DNA of 64,000 nt from Clostridium sp. AM49-4BH (GTDB lineage: Bacteria > Bacillota > Clostridia > Lachnospirales > Lachnospiraceae). Each line of letters opens with the position of its first letter. Positions within the stretch are counted from its first letter, which is position 1. A program made the translations under genes and the position numbers. The stretch covers positions 6,666 to 70,665 of the forward strand of contig NZ_QUFB01000011.1 of NCBI RefSeq assembly GCF_003478335.1. The letters are read 5' to 3'. The notes under the pieces are model-generated. The model did not search any database. It was not told the DNA's origin and saw only the letters and a program-made list of their open reading frames with translations. Shown here piece after piece: positions 35,560 through 47,608 of the stretch.

Positions 35560-37533
35560 TTAAATTAATTTTACCTTATCGATAAGATCAATAACAAGGT
35601 TTGGATAATACACTGTTCCGTCATTATATGCACCGGCGCCCAGGCCCATAACAGCGTAATCTCCACTCCATAATAATGCTCTGGCACCACTGCTCTCGAT
35701 CATACTGTTAGCAAATCCGATAGCATCCATGTTGCCGATCAAAACACGCTCTCCCCATGCGCCAGGTGCTATCCCTGCGGCACGGATCGACGATCTAATA
35801 TCACTACTGGATCTTGAGGCATCACTTGCATCAATAATTCCTGCTGAAACAATCTCGCTGCTATAAGATTTGGCTGCTGCGCTAAGCTTCGTATTAATAC
35901 GGAATGCGCTTTGTCCCTGATTTACCAAATATGCATTCAAAAGTTCTCCGCTTTCGGTTGCCATTGCGGTCTGCACCTCTGCCGGATATTTTAACTGCAA
36001 TGTCGTTTCACTGACCTTTGTCATATCATCCACCAAAAAGCTGTCGCTAAATGCCTGAATACAATATACCTGGTTGCTTCCGAGTGCATCCACAAATGCG
36101 ATAACTTCCGTTCCCTTGATCGTCTTTGTATATGCACCGGCTGCACTGCCTGCCAAATACCAGTCAACGCTGGTCCAGCCATTCGATGCTAATGTACTCG
36201 CCGGCGTTCCATAAGATACCTCGCCTGCATAAGACATTCCCGGTGCAATTGCTGTAATTCCGATCACTTCATTATCCTGCAAATATGCCAAAATATAAGT
36301 GCTATATTTCTGATCATATTGGTTGCCGCTCAGGCTGGAATTATTGCCATTCTCACGAAATGCGATCACATCAAATCCCTGTGGAGATTTTTCTTCACGT
36401 TTCACGTCAGTTGACTTACTTGCCAGTGCATTATTAAACGCTGTCTTTGTCATTCCAACCGAAAGCTGTCTGTTTCCTACCGTCAGTCCTGATAAACTTG
36501 GTGCTGCTGTTGGCGTCACTGACGGCGTTTTGCTTGGAGCTGACGTTGGGGTACCGGTTGGCGCATTCGTTGGTGCCGGCGTTGGAGTACTGGTAGTGCC
36601 ACTCGTTGGTGCTGGCGTCGGAGTACTGGTAGTACCACTCGTTGGTGTCGCACTTGGTGCTGCACTTGCAGATGGCTCCGGTGTCTTCTGTGCCGCTCCC
36701 TGTACTATGATCTTATCCGAATTCAAATAATATACGGTTTCTGTCATATTATCAACCAAACGCACATAAATCGTATTTACCGTACCTGTCTGCAAAGTAA
36801 AAGACTGATCATTTCTAGGATGATTTTGCCAAAAACCTTGTCCAAACTCTTCTCCTTCGTGACTTTTCAGTTCATCCAAAGACACCTCTCTACCGTAAGT
36901 ATTCGTATAATACAAAGAGCCGTCAAAAATATCTGTGTAACCAATTCGGATTGTTGCCGCTTCGGTTACTGTTACATCCTTCAACGGTCTGTGGTATGCA
37001 TTCCACGTCGTTGCCACATTATCATTCAAAATGATCTTCGCTGTCGTTGGGTCTCCCTCTTCCGAAGGTTGCGTTGTCTGCGAAGGATTGTCGGATACCT
37101 GTGGATTCTTGCTTGGTAAAGTTCCCGGATTAGCAGTTACTTTCGCCGTAGCTTTTGGCTTAGCAGTTACTTTTGCCACAGCTTTTGGCTTAGACGTAAC
37201 TTTCGCCTTTTTCTTTGCCTTGACAACAACTTTACAGGTATACTTCTTTTTGCCGATTTTGGCAACAATTTTAGCCGTTCCTTTTTTCTTCGCTTTGACA
37301 ACACCCTTCTTAGTTACTGTCGCAATTTTTTTCTTCGAAGAAGACCACTTTACTTTCTTTTTGGTCCCTTTCACCTTCAATTTAGCCTTTTTACCAACAG
37401 TCAATACAAGCTTTTTCTTGTTTAGCTTGACCTTTGCCTTGGCATCAGTCTGCTGCCCCGGTACAAACACCGATGTGATCACTAACGCTCCGGCAAGCAC
37501 AAGGCTCATCCATTTCTTTCTCTCTTTTTTCAT
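35560..37533 (-). CDS. Secreted Big_2 / CAP-associated / CAP domain protein 2
   Basis: This intact 657-residue paralogue has a signal peptide (MSLVLAGALVITSVFV), a Big_2 domain rich in lysine (about residues 33-105), Lys/Ala/Val/Thr repeats, a beta-rich region of about 120 residues not present in the other two, a Thr/Pro linker with repeated SGTTSTPTPAPT, and the CAP-associated (SPQGFDVIAFREN) and CAP (WGERVLIGNMDAIGFANS) domains at the end. The canonical CAP His/Glu pair is not obvious, so it may be a binding rather than a catalytic module. It is likely wall-associated, since it has no sortase motif or C-terminal anchor. Confidence 0.8.
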   Translation of the reverse strand: MKKERKKWMSLVLAGALVITSVFVPGQQTDAKAKVKLNKKKLVLTVGKKAKLKVKGTKKKVKWSSSKKKIATVTKKGVVKAKKKGTAKIVAKIGKKKYTCKVVVKAKKKAKVTSKPKAVAKVTAKPKATAKVTANPGTLPSKNPQVSDNPSQTTQPSEEGDPTTAKIILNDNVATTWNAYHRPLKDVTVTEAATIRIGYTDIFDGSLYYTNTYGREVSLDELKSHEGEEFGQGFWQNHPRNDQSFTLQTGTVNTIYVRLVDNMTETVYYLNSDKIIVQGAAQKTPEPSASAAPSATPTSGTTSTPTPAPTSGTTSTPTPAPTNAPTGTPTSAPSKTPSVTPTAAPSLSGLTVGNRQLSVGMTKTAFNNALASKSTDVKREEKSPQGFDVIAFRENGNNSSLSGNQYDQKYSTYILAYLQDNEVIGITAIAPGMSYAGEVSYGTPASTLASNGWTSVDWYLAGSAAGAYTKTIKGTEVIAFVDALGSNQVYCIQAFSDSFLVDDMTKVSETTLQLKYPAEVQTAMATESGELLNAYLVNQGQSAFRINTKLSAAAKSYSSEIVSAGIIDASDASRSSSDIRSSIRAAGIAPGAWGERVLIGNMDAIGFANSMIESSGARALLWSGDYAVMGLGAGAYNDGTVYYPNLVIDLIDKVKLI

Positions 37534-37628
37534 GCTATTTCCACATTCCTTTCTCTGCCCGCTGGCTTGTCAGTTTTTGTATTCGCCACAGGCACAACAT
37601 TAAAATCACGGATTTCATCCCAGCCACT

Positions 37629-39017
37629 CTAAAATGCCACTCTCACATAATCTACAAAGTCAATGACCAAATATGTGTAAAACACATCGTCACCATTTTC
37701 AAAATATGCTGCACTTCCAAGCCCCATAACGCCAAGTCCCTCTTCATCGCAAAGCTGCGCTCTTGCCGCCTGACTCTGCACAGCAGAATTTGCAAAACCA
37801 ATGGCATCCATATTGTTGGCCATAATTCGCTCACCCCACTGTCCGCACTGTAAACCTGCGCCGACGATCGCCGATTTAATCTCAGAACTGCTTCTGGTCA
37901 TGTCTGTCGCATCTGTTGCACCGGCTTTTGCCATCGTGTTGCTGTAGCTTTGTGCCACACCACTTAATTTTGAATTGATCGCAAGGGAACGCATTCCATA
38001 AAAAGTGAGATATGCATTGATCAGCTCGCCACTCTCTGTTGCCATCGCCTTTACCACTGCATCGCTGTACGTACATGACGCATCCTGACTGGAAAGATTG
38101 GTCATTCCATCAATAGAATAGGCTTTATCAAACGCCTGTATACAGTAAGTCGTCTGGGTTCCATAATAATCTACAAACGCCAGCACATTCGCATTGGAAG
38201 TCTCTGTGGAATAGGCTCCTTCTCCATCTTTGTGTTTATCGTTATGTGCTGCATACCATTCTACCGATGACCAACTGCTTGATGATTCTAAAACAGCTGC
38301 ACTGGTTCCCGCTTTTACTAAAGAACCATATGCCATTGATTTACTGATACCACAAATACCTACGACCTTGCCGCTTTTCAGATACAGCAAAATATATGTA
38401 CTAAATTTGTCATCGCGCGAAACGCTGGAGTTGTTACCGTTTGGTCGGAATGCAAGGACATCAAATCCCTGTGGAGATTTTTCCGAACGCAATATATCCG
38501 TCGAAAGTGAACCCAATACCGTGTGCACCTGCGCCAATGTCATACCAAGTGTCAGATTGCGTCCTCCAATCTGAAAAATATCCCCATTTAGTGCTACATT
38601 CTTACCCGGTGTACCGTTCACCTTCTGTGTACCGCCATTCGTTTTCGAACTGTTATTCTTACGGTTTGTATTTTTATTGCTTTTTTTAGTGGAAGCTGCT
38701 TTTACCGTTACTTTGCAGACATATTTTTTCTTGCCAACTTTAGCAGTGATCTTAGCAGTTCCTTTTTTCTTTGCCTTGACAACACCTTTTTTCGTAACGG
38801 TCGCTACCTTCTTTTTATTGCTGGACCATTTTACTTTTTTCTTGTTGTTCTTTAGCTTTAACGTAGTCTTTTTACCAACTTTTAAAACAACTTTCGTTTT
38901 GTTTAGCTTCACCTTCTTCTTGGCGGCAGCCGCAGCATCCATGCTCTGTGGCATTATCATTGCGGCAGCTAGTGCTAATGCTAATACACGCGCCCATGGC
39001 TGTCTTCTTTTTTTCAT
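37629..39017 (-). CDS. Secreted Big_2 / CAP-associated / CAP domain protein 3
   Basis: The shortest paralogue (462 residues) has a signal peptide, a Big_2 domain, a Ser/Asn/Lys linker of about 30 residues without Pro/Thr repeats, and the CAP-associated and CAP domains (SPQGFDVLAFRPN; WGERIMANNMDAIGFANS). ATG at 39017 has GAGGAG just upstream. Its Big_2 domain is nearly the same as that of protein 2, which points to recent tandem duplication, while linkers have diverged in length and type. The function is unknown. Confidence 0.8.
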   Translation of the reverse strand: MKKRRQPWARVLALALAAAMIMPQSMDAAAAAKKKVKLNKTKVVLKVGKKTTLKLKNNKKKVKWSSNKKKVATVTKKGVVKAKKKGTAKITAKVGKKKYVCKVTVKAASTKKSNKNTNRKNNSSKTNGGTQKVNGTPGKNVALNGDIFQIGGRNLTLGMTLAQVHTVLGSLSTDILRSEKSPQGFDVLAFRPNGNNSSVSRDDKFSTYILLYLKSGKVVGICGISKSMAYGSLVKAGTSAAVLESSSSWSSVEWYAAHNDKHKDGEGAYSTETSNANVLAFVDYYGTQTTYCIQAFDKAYSIDGMTNLSSQDASCTYSDAVVKAMATESGELINAYLTFYGMRSLAINSKLSGVAQSYSNTMAKAGATDATDMTRSSSEIKSAIVGAGLQCGQWGERIMANNMDAIGFANSAVQSQAARAQLCDEEGLGVMGLGSAAYFENGDDVFYTYLVIDFVDYVRVAF

Positions 39018-39224
39018 ACGCTCCTCTTTTCCATGCCGATTGTACGACATTAATTTTCATTTCTATGTTACCTTTTATTATATGATATTCTTCTCTATTT
39101 CTCAACCGTTTTCGTACAGTATTTATGCGGTTTGTACGAATTTACACCTGACACATTTCTGCCATTTTTGGAACCCCATTGATAAGCAGCTCTAACTTCC
39201 GGTATGGAAAGTTTCCTATAATGC

Positions 39225-39265
39225 AAAAAACAGTTTTGATATTCTCGAATGAGAATACCAAAACT
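39225..39265 (-). terminator. Terminator of the ATP synthase operon
   Basis: AGTTTTG and TATTCTC pair with GAGAATA and CAAAACT across a four-base loop and one mismatch. Six Ts follow on the minus strand. Confidence 0.88.
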
Positions 39266-39333
39266 GCTTATCGTATTTACCTACTTTGCGTTCACTATGC
39301 ATTGTTCAGGCACGAGCATTGCATCGCACTGTA

Positions 39334-39747
39334 TTATTTACCTAGCGTGCTGACAAGATTAATTCTCGTCAGTGCCTTTTTAAGTGCTAATTCTGCGCGT
39401 ACCATGTCTACCTGCTTCTCACCGCTTCCGATACGACGTTCTGCGCGGAGCTTTGCCTCTTCTGCTCGGTGCACATCGATCTCATCCGGCCACTCACAGG
39501 CTTCCGCGAGCACCGTAACCTTATTGCCGCGAATTTCCACAAATCCATCCAGCAAAGCCGCCTCACGTACTTTGCCTTCCTGATGGATCTTGACAACACC
39601 CGGTTCAACAATTGCCGTAAGTGGGATATGTCCCGCCAGCACACCGATCTCACCTTCTGTTGTCCGCATTTCAACCATGTCCACTTCCTCGTCAAAAAAG
39701 ATTCGGGTCGGAGATATGATCTGCAAAGTAAATGTTTTGTCTGCCAT
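39334..39747 (-). CDS. atpC: ATP synthase F1 subunit epsilon
   Basis: A 137-residue epsilon subunit: an N-terminal beta-barrel (FTLQIISPTRIFFDEEVDMVEMRTTEGEIGVLAGH) and a C-terminal helical hairpin with RAEEAKLRAERR. It couples the c-ring to gamma and inhibits ATP hydrolysis. It is the last gene of the operon, 14 bases after atpD, with GGAGG before its ATG. Confidence 0.95.
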   Translation of the reverse strand: MADKTFTLQIISPTRIFFDEEVDMVEMRTTEGEIGVLAGHIPLTAIVEPGVVKIHQEGKVREAALLDGFVEIRGNKVTVLAEACEWPDEIDVHRAEEAKLRAERRIGSGEKQVDMVRAELALKKALTRINLVSTLGK

Positions 39748-39761
39748 ATGACCCTCCTTTC

Positions 39762-41158
<1,397 letters not shown>

Positions 41159-41180
41159 TTAATTTCTCCTTTTTATTTTG

Positions 41181-42059
41181 CTATGAAATCGCGGATGCTC
41201 CTGCGATAATCTCCGTCAATTCCTGTGTAATAGATGCCTGACGGGCTCTATTATATTTTAGCGACAAGTCACTGATCATCTCTTCCGCATTACTCGTTGC
41301 CGAATCCATTGCCTGCATACGTGCACCGTTTTCACTGGCATGTGACTCCACAAGTCCGCCAAAGATCAGGCTGTTCACGTACTTTGGAATAATCGCATTT
41401 AATGCTTCTTCCGGTGCCGGCTCATAATTCATCAACGTGATGCGATCGATCGGGTTCTCTTCTACGTCCTCCGCATCTGCTGTAATATCGGATGCGTTGA
41501 TCGGAAGCAGTTTCATCATCGTAGGGATCTGTACCATCGTGTTCTTAAAGATCGTATAGATCAGATAAATCTCTCCGATCTCCCCCATCGTAAACTTGCT
41601 CAAAACTTCTTTGCCAATCTCCGATGCATCTGCATATAATGGTTCGTTGATCGCCTCCGAATAATCTCCGGCTATGGTGTAACCCTCACGCTCCACGCTG
41701 TCACGACCCTTTGTACCAACTGCATAGACCACTGTGTTTTCCGTAGTAAAACGTTCGTCTTTCGTCAACAGTTTCACTGCATTCGAGTTGTAACCACCTG
41801 CCAATCCGCGGTTCGATGTGATCAGGATCACTGCTTTTTTGTCAGACCGGCTTTTGCAAAACGGATGGGACATTTCCCCGGACTTGGCGATCATCGCTGC
41901 CACAGCCTCATACATCGCATCAAAATAAGGTTTTGATACTTCTGCACCGACTTTTGCTTTCTGCAGCTTGACAGAGGAAACAAGTTTCATCGCTTTGGTA
42001 ATCTGTCCGGTACTTTGGACACTTTCTTTACGCCGTTTGATATCTCTCATTGACGCCAT
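41181..42059 (-). CDS. atpG: ATP synthase F1 subunit gamma
   Basis: A 292-residue central-stalk subunit. It starts MASMRDIKRRKESVQSTGQITKAMKLVSSVKLQKA, has ITSNRGLAGGYNSN in the middle and ends LKYNRARQASITQELTEIIAGASAI, all family hallmarks. It rotates inside the alpha/beta hexamer. It lies between atpA and atpD with short gaps. Confidence 0.95.
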   Translation of the reverse strand: MASMRDIKRRKESVQSTGQITKAMKLVSSVKLQKAKVGAEVSKPYFDAMYEAVAAMIAKSGEMSHPFCKSRSDKKAVILITSNRGLAGGYNSNAVKLLTKDERFTTENTVVYAVGTKGRDSVEREGYTIAGDYSEAINEPLYADASEIGKEVLSKFTMGEIGEIYLIYTIFKNTMVQIPTMMKLLPINASDITADAEDVEENPIDRITLMNYEPAPEEALNAIIPKYVNSLIFGGLVESHASENGARMQAMDSATSNAEEMISDLSLKYNRARQASITQELTEIIAGASAIS

Positions 42060-42081
42060 TGTCTCTTACCTCCCCTCGAAA

Positions 42082-43590
42082 CTATTTTTCAAACTCTGCT
42101 TTAAACTCCTCGATTGCCTGGATCAGTTTCTTCTCTGTGTCTTCCTTGATCTCTTTGTCCTCGCGAATGGAAGCAGGGACTTCCGGATATTTCGTATCGA
42201 TATACTCAAACAATCCTTTTTCAAAGTCCATAATGTCATCTACTTCTACATCGATCAAGTACTTCTTGGTCGCCGCATAGATAATGATAACCTGATTTTC
42301 AACCGGCATCGGCTTGTACTGATCCTGCTTCAGGATCTCACGAATACGCTCGCCCTGTGCCAACTGCTCCTTCGTCTCAGGATCGAGATCCGAACTAAAC
42401 TGTGAAAATGCCGCCAGCTCACGATACTGTGCAAGCTCGATACGGATCGGTCCGGAAATCTTCTTCATCGCTTTGATCTGTGCAGAACCTCCTACACGAG
42501 ATACTGACAAACCGGCATTGACTGCAGGTCGGAAACCAGCATTAAACATCTCTGTTTCCAAATAGATCTGTCCATCTGTGATAGAAATAACATTTGTTGG
42601 AATATAGGCGGATACATCGCCTGCCTGCGTCTCAATGATCGGCAATGCCGTCAATGAACCACCGCCCAGCTTATCTGACAATCTCGCTGCACGCTCCAAC
42701 AATCTGGAATGCAGATAGAATACATCTCCAGGGAATGCCTCACGTCCTGGCGGACGCTTAAGCAGCAAGGAAAGTGTACGATATGCCGCAGCATGTTTGG
42801 TTAAGTCATCATACACAACCAATACATCTTCGCCGTTCTCCATCCATTCCTCACCAATTGCACATCCGGAATATGGTGCAATATACTGAAGCGGTGCTAA
42901 CTCACTCGCTGTTGCTGCAACGATCGTGGTATAATCCATCGCTCCATATTCTTCTAATTTTTTCACAAGGTTGGCAATCGTTGACGCTTTCTGTCCGATC
43001 GCTACGTAAATACATTTTACGCCCTGTCCTTTCTGATTAATGATCGTGTCGATCGCGATCGCGGTTTTACCGGTCTGGCGGTCACCAATGATCAACTCAC
43101 GCTGTCCTCTTCCGATCGGTACCATGGAGTCAATCGCCTTAATACCTGTCTGAAGCGGTGTGTCTACGGATTTACGTGCGATAACACCGGATGCCACACG
43201 CTCGATCTGTCTGGACTTATCGGTTTTGATCGGTCCTTTGCCATCAATCGGCTGTCCCAGTGCATTCACTACACGTCCGAGCATGGCATCTCCAACCGGC
43301 ACCTCAACAACATGACCTGTCGTCTTTACGGTGTCGCCTTCATTGATGTTTTTATGGTCACCCAAAAGAACCGCACCTACGTTATCTTCTTCCAAGTTCA
43401 ATACCATGCCATATATCTCATTAGGAAATTCCAACAGTTCACCCTGCATCGCTTTCTCTAAGCCATGAATACGGGCAATTCCGTCGGCAACCTGTATTAC
43501 AGTACCTATATCTGCTACTTCAAATTTGGTACTGTAGTTTTTAATCTGCTCTTTAATGACTGAGCTGATTTCCTCAGGTCTCAAATTCAT
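42082..43590 (-). CDS. atpA: ATP synthase F1 subunit alpha
   Basis: A 502-residue alpha subunit: Walker [16 protein letters not shown], the alpha-type [23 protein letters not shown] segment and [15 protein letters not shown]. It binds nucleotide but is not catalytic, and it forms the hexamer with beta. It is intact, between atpH and atpG. Confidence 0.97.
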   Translation of the reverse strand: MNLRPEEISSVIKEQIKNYSTKFEVADIGTVIQVADGIARIHGLEKAMQGELLEFPNEIYGMVLNLEEDNVGAVLLGDHKNINEGDTVKTTGHVVEVPVGDAMLGRVVNALGQPIDGKGPIKTDKSRQIERVASGVIARKSVDTPLQTGIKAIDSMVPIGRGQRELIIGDRQTGKTAIAIDTIINQKGQGVKCIYVAIGQKASTIANLVKKLEEYGAMDYTTIVAATASELAPLQYIAPYSGCAIGEEWMENGEDVLVVYDDLTKHAAAYRTLSLLLKRPPGREAFPGDVFYLHSRLLERAARLSDKLGGGSLTALPIIETQAGDVSAYIPTNVISITDGQIYLETEMFNAGFRPAVNAGLSVSRVGGSAQIKAMKKISGPIRIELAQYRELAAFSQFSSDLDPETKEQLAQGERIREILKQDQYKPMPVENQVIIIYAATKKYLIDVEVDDIMDFEKGLFEYIDTKYPEVPASIREDKEIKEDTEKKLIQAIEEFKAEFEK

Positions 43591-43619
43591 GATACACTCG
43601 CACCTTCTTTCTGTTTATT

Positions 43620-44170
43620 CTAATTCGTCAACTGAACCTGCGACAACTCTTTTGCCATTCGATTCAGCTTTGATCTGATACTGCTGTCTACCACTCTGTC
43701 TCCGATACGGATCACCACGCCACCGATCAGGATGCATCCACAGAATAGTTCATGATGAACTCCACATAAGATGTCGTGTTCAATAATTTCTGCACGATCT
43801 CCTGCTTCTCATCCTTAGACAGTTCGACAGCCGATATCACATATGCCACGCCGATCTTTTTGTATTCACGAACCTTATCAATGAAATACGTCAAAATCTT
43901 TTCGATTTCCGAAAAACGTCCTTTTTCAACGATAGTGACCATGAATCCTGTCAGCGTATCGGATGCTTTGCCAGCAAACACCTGCTCTACCAGTGAGACT
44001 TTCTGCTCAACCGGAAGCTTCGGATGTGTCAGCAACTTGATGTACTGCTCATTCGCTTCGATCACATCAAGCACGATCTGCACTTCCTCCAGAGTGGAAT
44101 CAATTGTTCCCTCTTCCACGGCAACCTCAAACAAGGCTTCGCCGTATGTCTTTGATACTAACTTAGCCAT
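43620..44170 (-). CDS. atpH: ATP synthase F1 subunit delta (frame broken by one missing base)
   Basis: The 147-residue main frame starts MAKLVSKTYGEALFEVAVEEG and stops too early after MNYSVDAS. One base added to the GG at 43731 (CCTG to CCCTG on the minus strand) continues as LIGGVVIRIGDRVVDSSIRSKLNRMAKELSQ, the usual delta C-terminus, with a stop at 43620. Delta joins the peripheral stalk to the F1 head. Its start overlaps the end of atpF by 13 bases. Confidence 0.9.
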
Positions 44171-44712
44171 GTCTCATCACCCATCTCTTCCAAAGTGTCT
44201 GCAAGCAACTGTGACTGTTTGCTTTCGTCCAAAGAAGATGCAACGATTTTACCAGCCATTGCCGTTGCGACATTAATGATTTCCTGTTTCATTTCATCCT
44301 TGACCTTGCTCTTCTCCAGTTCAACTTCTCGATTTGCACGGGCAACGATCTGTGCGGCTTCTTCCCTCGCTTCTTCTAACATGACACTTTCTTTCTTGAG
44401 TGCCTTTTTACGCGCTTCGCTCAGGATCTCATCCGTCTCTTTTTGCACATTTTTTATTTTTTCATCATATTCTGCTTTGAATTGAATTGCATCCTGCTTC
44501 TCGCGCGCTGCCGTTTCCATCTGCTCACGAATGCCTTCCTGCCGCTTCTCCATCAGATTTCTCGCCGGATTAAACAACAGATAGGACAGAAGCAAAAATA
44601 CAAAAAACATTGCTAATATGGTAATCGCTGAGTCTACTAATAACTGTGGATCTAAACCAAAAATATAATCGCCCAGTCCACTGCTCAGTGCAACCTGAAT
44701 TACTCCGCTCAC
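44158..44712 (-). CDS. atpF: ATP synthase Fo subunit b
   Basis: A 184-residue protein with one N-terminal membrane helix (ITILAMFFVFLLLSYLLFNPARNLMEKR) and a long charged helix rich in Glu, Lys and Ala that forms a coiled-coil dimer, the peripheral stalk. It is intact. It lies between atpE and atpH and overlaps atpH by 13 bases. Confidence 0.92.
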   Translation of the reverse strand: MSGVIQVALSSGLGDYIFGLDPQLLVDSAITILAMFFVFLLLSYLLFNPARNLMEKRQEGIREQMETAAREKQDAIQFKAEYDEKIKNVQKETDEILSEARKKALKKESVMLEEAREEAAQIVARANREVELEKSKVKDEMKQEIINVATAMAGKIVASSLDESKQSQLLADTLEEMGDETWLS

Positions 44713-44814
44713 GTTAGTGCCTCCTTTCCGCTAGAGTCTTCCACCAAATGCTTACGCCATCTTCCGGTCATTTTTCCATTGAAAAATAGTACCGGCTGCC
44801 GGCATTTGCATTGA

Positions 44815-45096
<282 letters not shown>

Positions 45097-45131
45097 CTAA
45101 AGTGCTTATCCGCACTTCTTCACTTTTTTGT

Positions 45132-45904
45132 TTATGCCTGATCCCCAATCGCATCCGAGACAAAGCACATTGTCAACATACAAAATACATACGTCTGAAT
45201 TGCACCGGAAAATACATCCAAATAAATGTGCAATGCAGCCGGCCAGATTAATGTCAAAACCTTTGGCAATAATCCGTAGATCAATCCCGTCATAACCGTT
45301 CCGGATAAAATATTACCGAACAAACGGAGAGACATAGAAACCGGTGTGGAAAATTCACTGATCAAGTTCATTGGAAAGAACAGAAAGATCGGTTCAAACA
45401 ATCCCTTAATCTTACCGAATTTCTGGTACTTAAAACCGTTGTATTGAATCATCACCCAAGTAATGATCGCCAACGGAAATGTGACACCGTAATCTGCTGT
45501 CGGCGGTCGAAGCCTAGCAAACCGGACAAGTTGCACGCCAAAATAAATAAAAACAGAGCGCTGACATAGTTACGAAACTTTGGTGCCTTACTCTCTCCCA
45601 TGGAGCCCGCCACCATACCATCCAGCGATTCTACGATCAGCTCGACCACATTTAGAAACGGTCCCGGCACCTGATCCGGAGTCGCCTTACGAATCGCACG
45701 ATTTGCAAAAACAGCAAAAATAAGCAGTGCAGCGATTACAATGATCATGGATATATGCGTCGTAGTCAGATACACATCTGAACCGAAAAACTTGAATTTC
45801 GTATATCCATGGATAAAAAAGTCTACCTGCTGCTCATTTCCCTTTGCCAAAAACACATTGTTTGCAAAGGAATCAAACGGCATACAAAAGACGCCACTTC
45901 CCAC
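45132..45904 (-). CDS. atpB: ATP synthase Fo subunit a (frame broken by one missing base)
   Basis: Two frames hold the a subunit. The N-terminal part (frame ending 45452) runs to FLFILACNLSGLLG, and the C-terminal part contains PVSMSLRLFGNILSGTVM with the essential Arg and IYLDVFSGAIQTYVFCMLT. Adding one G to CTAGGC at about 45513 joins them as SGLLGLRPPTADYGVTFPLA. The start is probably GTG at 45904, with AGGTGA four bases upstream. The ATG at 45967 is the alternative. It forms the ion channel against the c-ring. Confidence 0.88.
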
Positions 45905-46063
45905 ATTCTCACCTTCCCTTTCTATAGAATAAATTATATATACAGGCAAATATCTCTTGTTTACCATTTCATTACAAAGCGAAAATCAACGTTTCACGAT
46001 ACATTGCACCGCACAACCGCAATCTCCTATAAAATAAAACAACAGAATATCTGCAATACATAT

Positions 46064-46456
46064 CTATTTTTTTAATAATTTTTCATAATGCGGGTGCATT
46101 TTCGGATACGATAATGCACTGACCTTGACTCCAAACAACGTCAGTATCGCCGGAATCGGATGTACATATTCATAAAATATCATGCATACCGCCAGCGTAA
46201 CCGCCATGATCACCAATCTCTGCAGCGATGCAAGCTGCGCATGTCTGGATGCATGCGCCGGATCCATATCAAGCGCAATGTCCAGGTGGCGAAACATATG
46301 CCACAAAAGAACTAATGCCGCCGCACCACCAAACAGTCCTCCAAATAACATCGAAACTCTGCCTCGACTGATAATTACAAAAAGCAGCGTAACAATGGCT
46401 GTCCACAGAATAGAACTAATCATCAATTCCTTTAGTACCTGTTTTACCTGTTTCAT
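46064..46456 (-). CDS. ATP synthase-associated AtpI-like membrane protein
   Basis: A 130-residue protein with four membrane helices, RGRVSMLFGGLFGGAAALVLLWHMFRHLDIAL in the middle. It is in the AtpI position, between AtpZ and atpB, and its start overlaps the AtpZ gene by 41 bases. AtpI-type proteins help assemble the c-ring. Confidence 0.7.
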   Translation of the reverse strand: MKQVKQVLKELMISSILWTAIVTLLFVIISRGRVSMLFGGLFGGAAALVLLWHMFRHLDIALDMDPAHASRHAQLASLQRLVIMAVTLAVCMIFYEYVHPIPAILTLFGVKVSALSYPKMHPHYEKLLKK

Positions 46457-46745
46457 GCTCTCCCGCTGCTTCCTCCCGCTTCTCGGTGAGTCCTTTCATA
46501 TAATCAAGCTGCTCATGCTCTTTCTTCATGTCAGCCTCATAAAAGGACTTGGTTAATATATATACATTTTTGAACGCAGCCCCGATTCCTAACAACAACA
46601 TGAACGGAAATATGATCTGTGTACCAAACAGACGATTCAGCCAAGTGCCCAGCCAACCGCTAATAAAGATCGGCACGAGCATTGTAATACTGATCTGCGT
46701 GATCATCATAAAACTACGCAAAATTTTCTTCTCTTTCTTACTCAT
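46416..46745 (-). CDS. AtpZ/AtpI family protein
   Basis: A 109-residue protein with two membrane helices: MMITQISITMLVPIFISGWLGTWLNRLFG and FPFMLLLGIGAAFKNVYIL, the AtpZ pattern. It ends in a charged Glu/Lys/Thr tail. AtpZ with AtpI is thought to act in Fo assembly or Mg2+/Ca2+ supply. It is the first gene of the operon, preceded by GAGG and the promoter at 46770-46798. Confidence 0.8.
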   Translation of the reverse strand: MSKKEKKILRSFMMITQISITMLVPIFISGWLGTWLNRLFGTQIIFPFMLLLGIGAAFKNVYILTKSFYEADMKKEHEQLDYMKGLTEKREEAAGEHETGKTGTKGIDD

Positions 46746-46769
46746 TTTTTAATAACCTCTCATTATGCT

Positions 46770-46798
46770 ATTATAATTTATTCTTCTGAAAAAGTCCA
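46770..46798 (-). promoter_or_regulatory. Predicted promoter of the ATP synthase operon
   Basis: The minus strand reads TGGACT, 17 bases, TATAAT, about 25 bases before the AtpZ start. Confidence 0.55.
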
Positions 46799-46901
46799 CC
46801 AAAGAGCGCAAAAAATCTCGTGTAGTATCAAGCGATCTGCTAACTCCTTTTCCCCTCCGATCATCCCGCAAATAATTTAATTCGATAAGCTAGAAAGTCC
46901 T

Positions 46902-46930
46902 TTACAAGCCAACTTCCCTAGACTATAATT
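46902..46930 (+). promoter_or_regulatory. Predicted sigma-A promoter of the DUF402 gene
   Basis: TTTACA, 17 bases, TATAAT. It lies about 75 bases before the start at 47006. Confidence 0.7.
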
Positions 46931-47005
46931 ATTCCACAAGAAGAAAAAGAGCAAAACCAGCGTTTTGCTATCAAATAAAAATAAGCCGCTGAAAGGAGTT
47001 GCTTC

Positions 47006-47494
47006 ATGAGCCGACCACGATTATTTCGACGTCGCTTTATCCCCGACGAAAACATCGAATTAAAAGATGATATGATCTTAGCCTTAGAGCCTAACCTTAT
47101 TATTACCAGTTGGAATGTTTTGAAACCACGACGCGATATTTCCCGTGGTGTTTCCGCTTATTTTATAGATAAAGGGATTAAGGTGAGCAAGGTTTTTGAC
47201 AATGCCGGACAAATGGTATATTGGTATTGTGACATTATAGAGACGCATTATGATGAGAAAGAGAATACCTACACCTTTAACGATCTACTCATTGACGTAG
47301 TCGTATATCCGGATGGTCAGGTTGAAGTACTGGACATGGATGAATTTGCTGATGCAATGGAGCAGGGCATTTTGAGCGTTGGCACGATCGCACATGCAAT
47401 GCGCGCAACCGATGATCTGTTACATACGATCTACGCCGGAGAATTTGAAAAATATACACACTATATTGATGATATGTTAAAAGTGATCAGTTAA
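47006..47494 (+). CDS. DUF402 domain protein
   Basis: A 162-residue protein with the DUF402 pattern: VYWYCDIIETHYDEKENTYTFNDLLIDVVVYPDG and VEVLDMDEFADAM, rich in acidic residues that bind metal. Characterised relatives in Bacillus and Staphylococcus hydrolyse nucleoside di- and triphosphates, and archaeal FAU-1 is an RNase. Here the target is unknown. ATG at 47006 follows GAAAGGAG. It is monocistronic, with its own promoter and a strong terminator. Confidence 0.8.
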   Translation: MSRPRLFRRRFIPDENIELKDDMILALEPNLIITSWNVLKPRRDISRGVSAYFIDKGIKVSKVFDNAGQMVYWYCDIIETHYDEKENTYTFNDLLIDVVVYPDGQVEVLDMDEFADAMEQGILSVGTIAHAMRATDDLLHTIYAGEFEKYTHYIDDMLKVIS

Positions 47495-47508
47495 TTCTGC
47501 TCTCTACG

Positions 47509-47574
47509 AAAAGACCCTCTTTTGATCAGAAGCTCGGACATACAGTCCACCTTCTACCAAAAGAGGGTCTTTTT
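47509..47574. terminator. Long bidirectional terminator
   Basis: AAAAGACCCTCTTTTG pairs with CCAAAAGAGGGTCTTTT, enclosing a second small hairpin (GGAC/GTCC). T-tracts lie on both sides. It serves the DUF402 gene and the convergent serS. Confidence 0.9.
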
Positions 47575-47608
47575 ATACTGTTATTTCACGCAAGTCTCCC
47601 ACGTGCCA

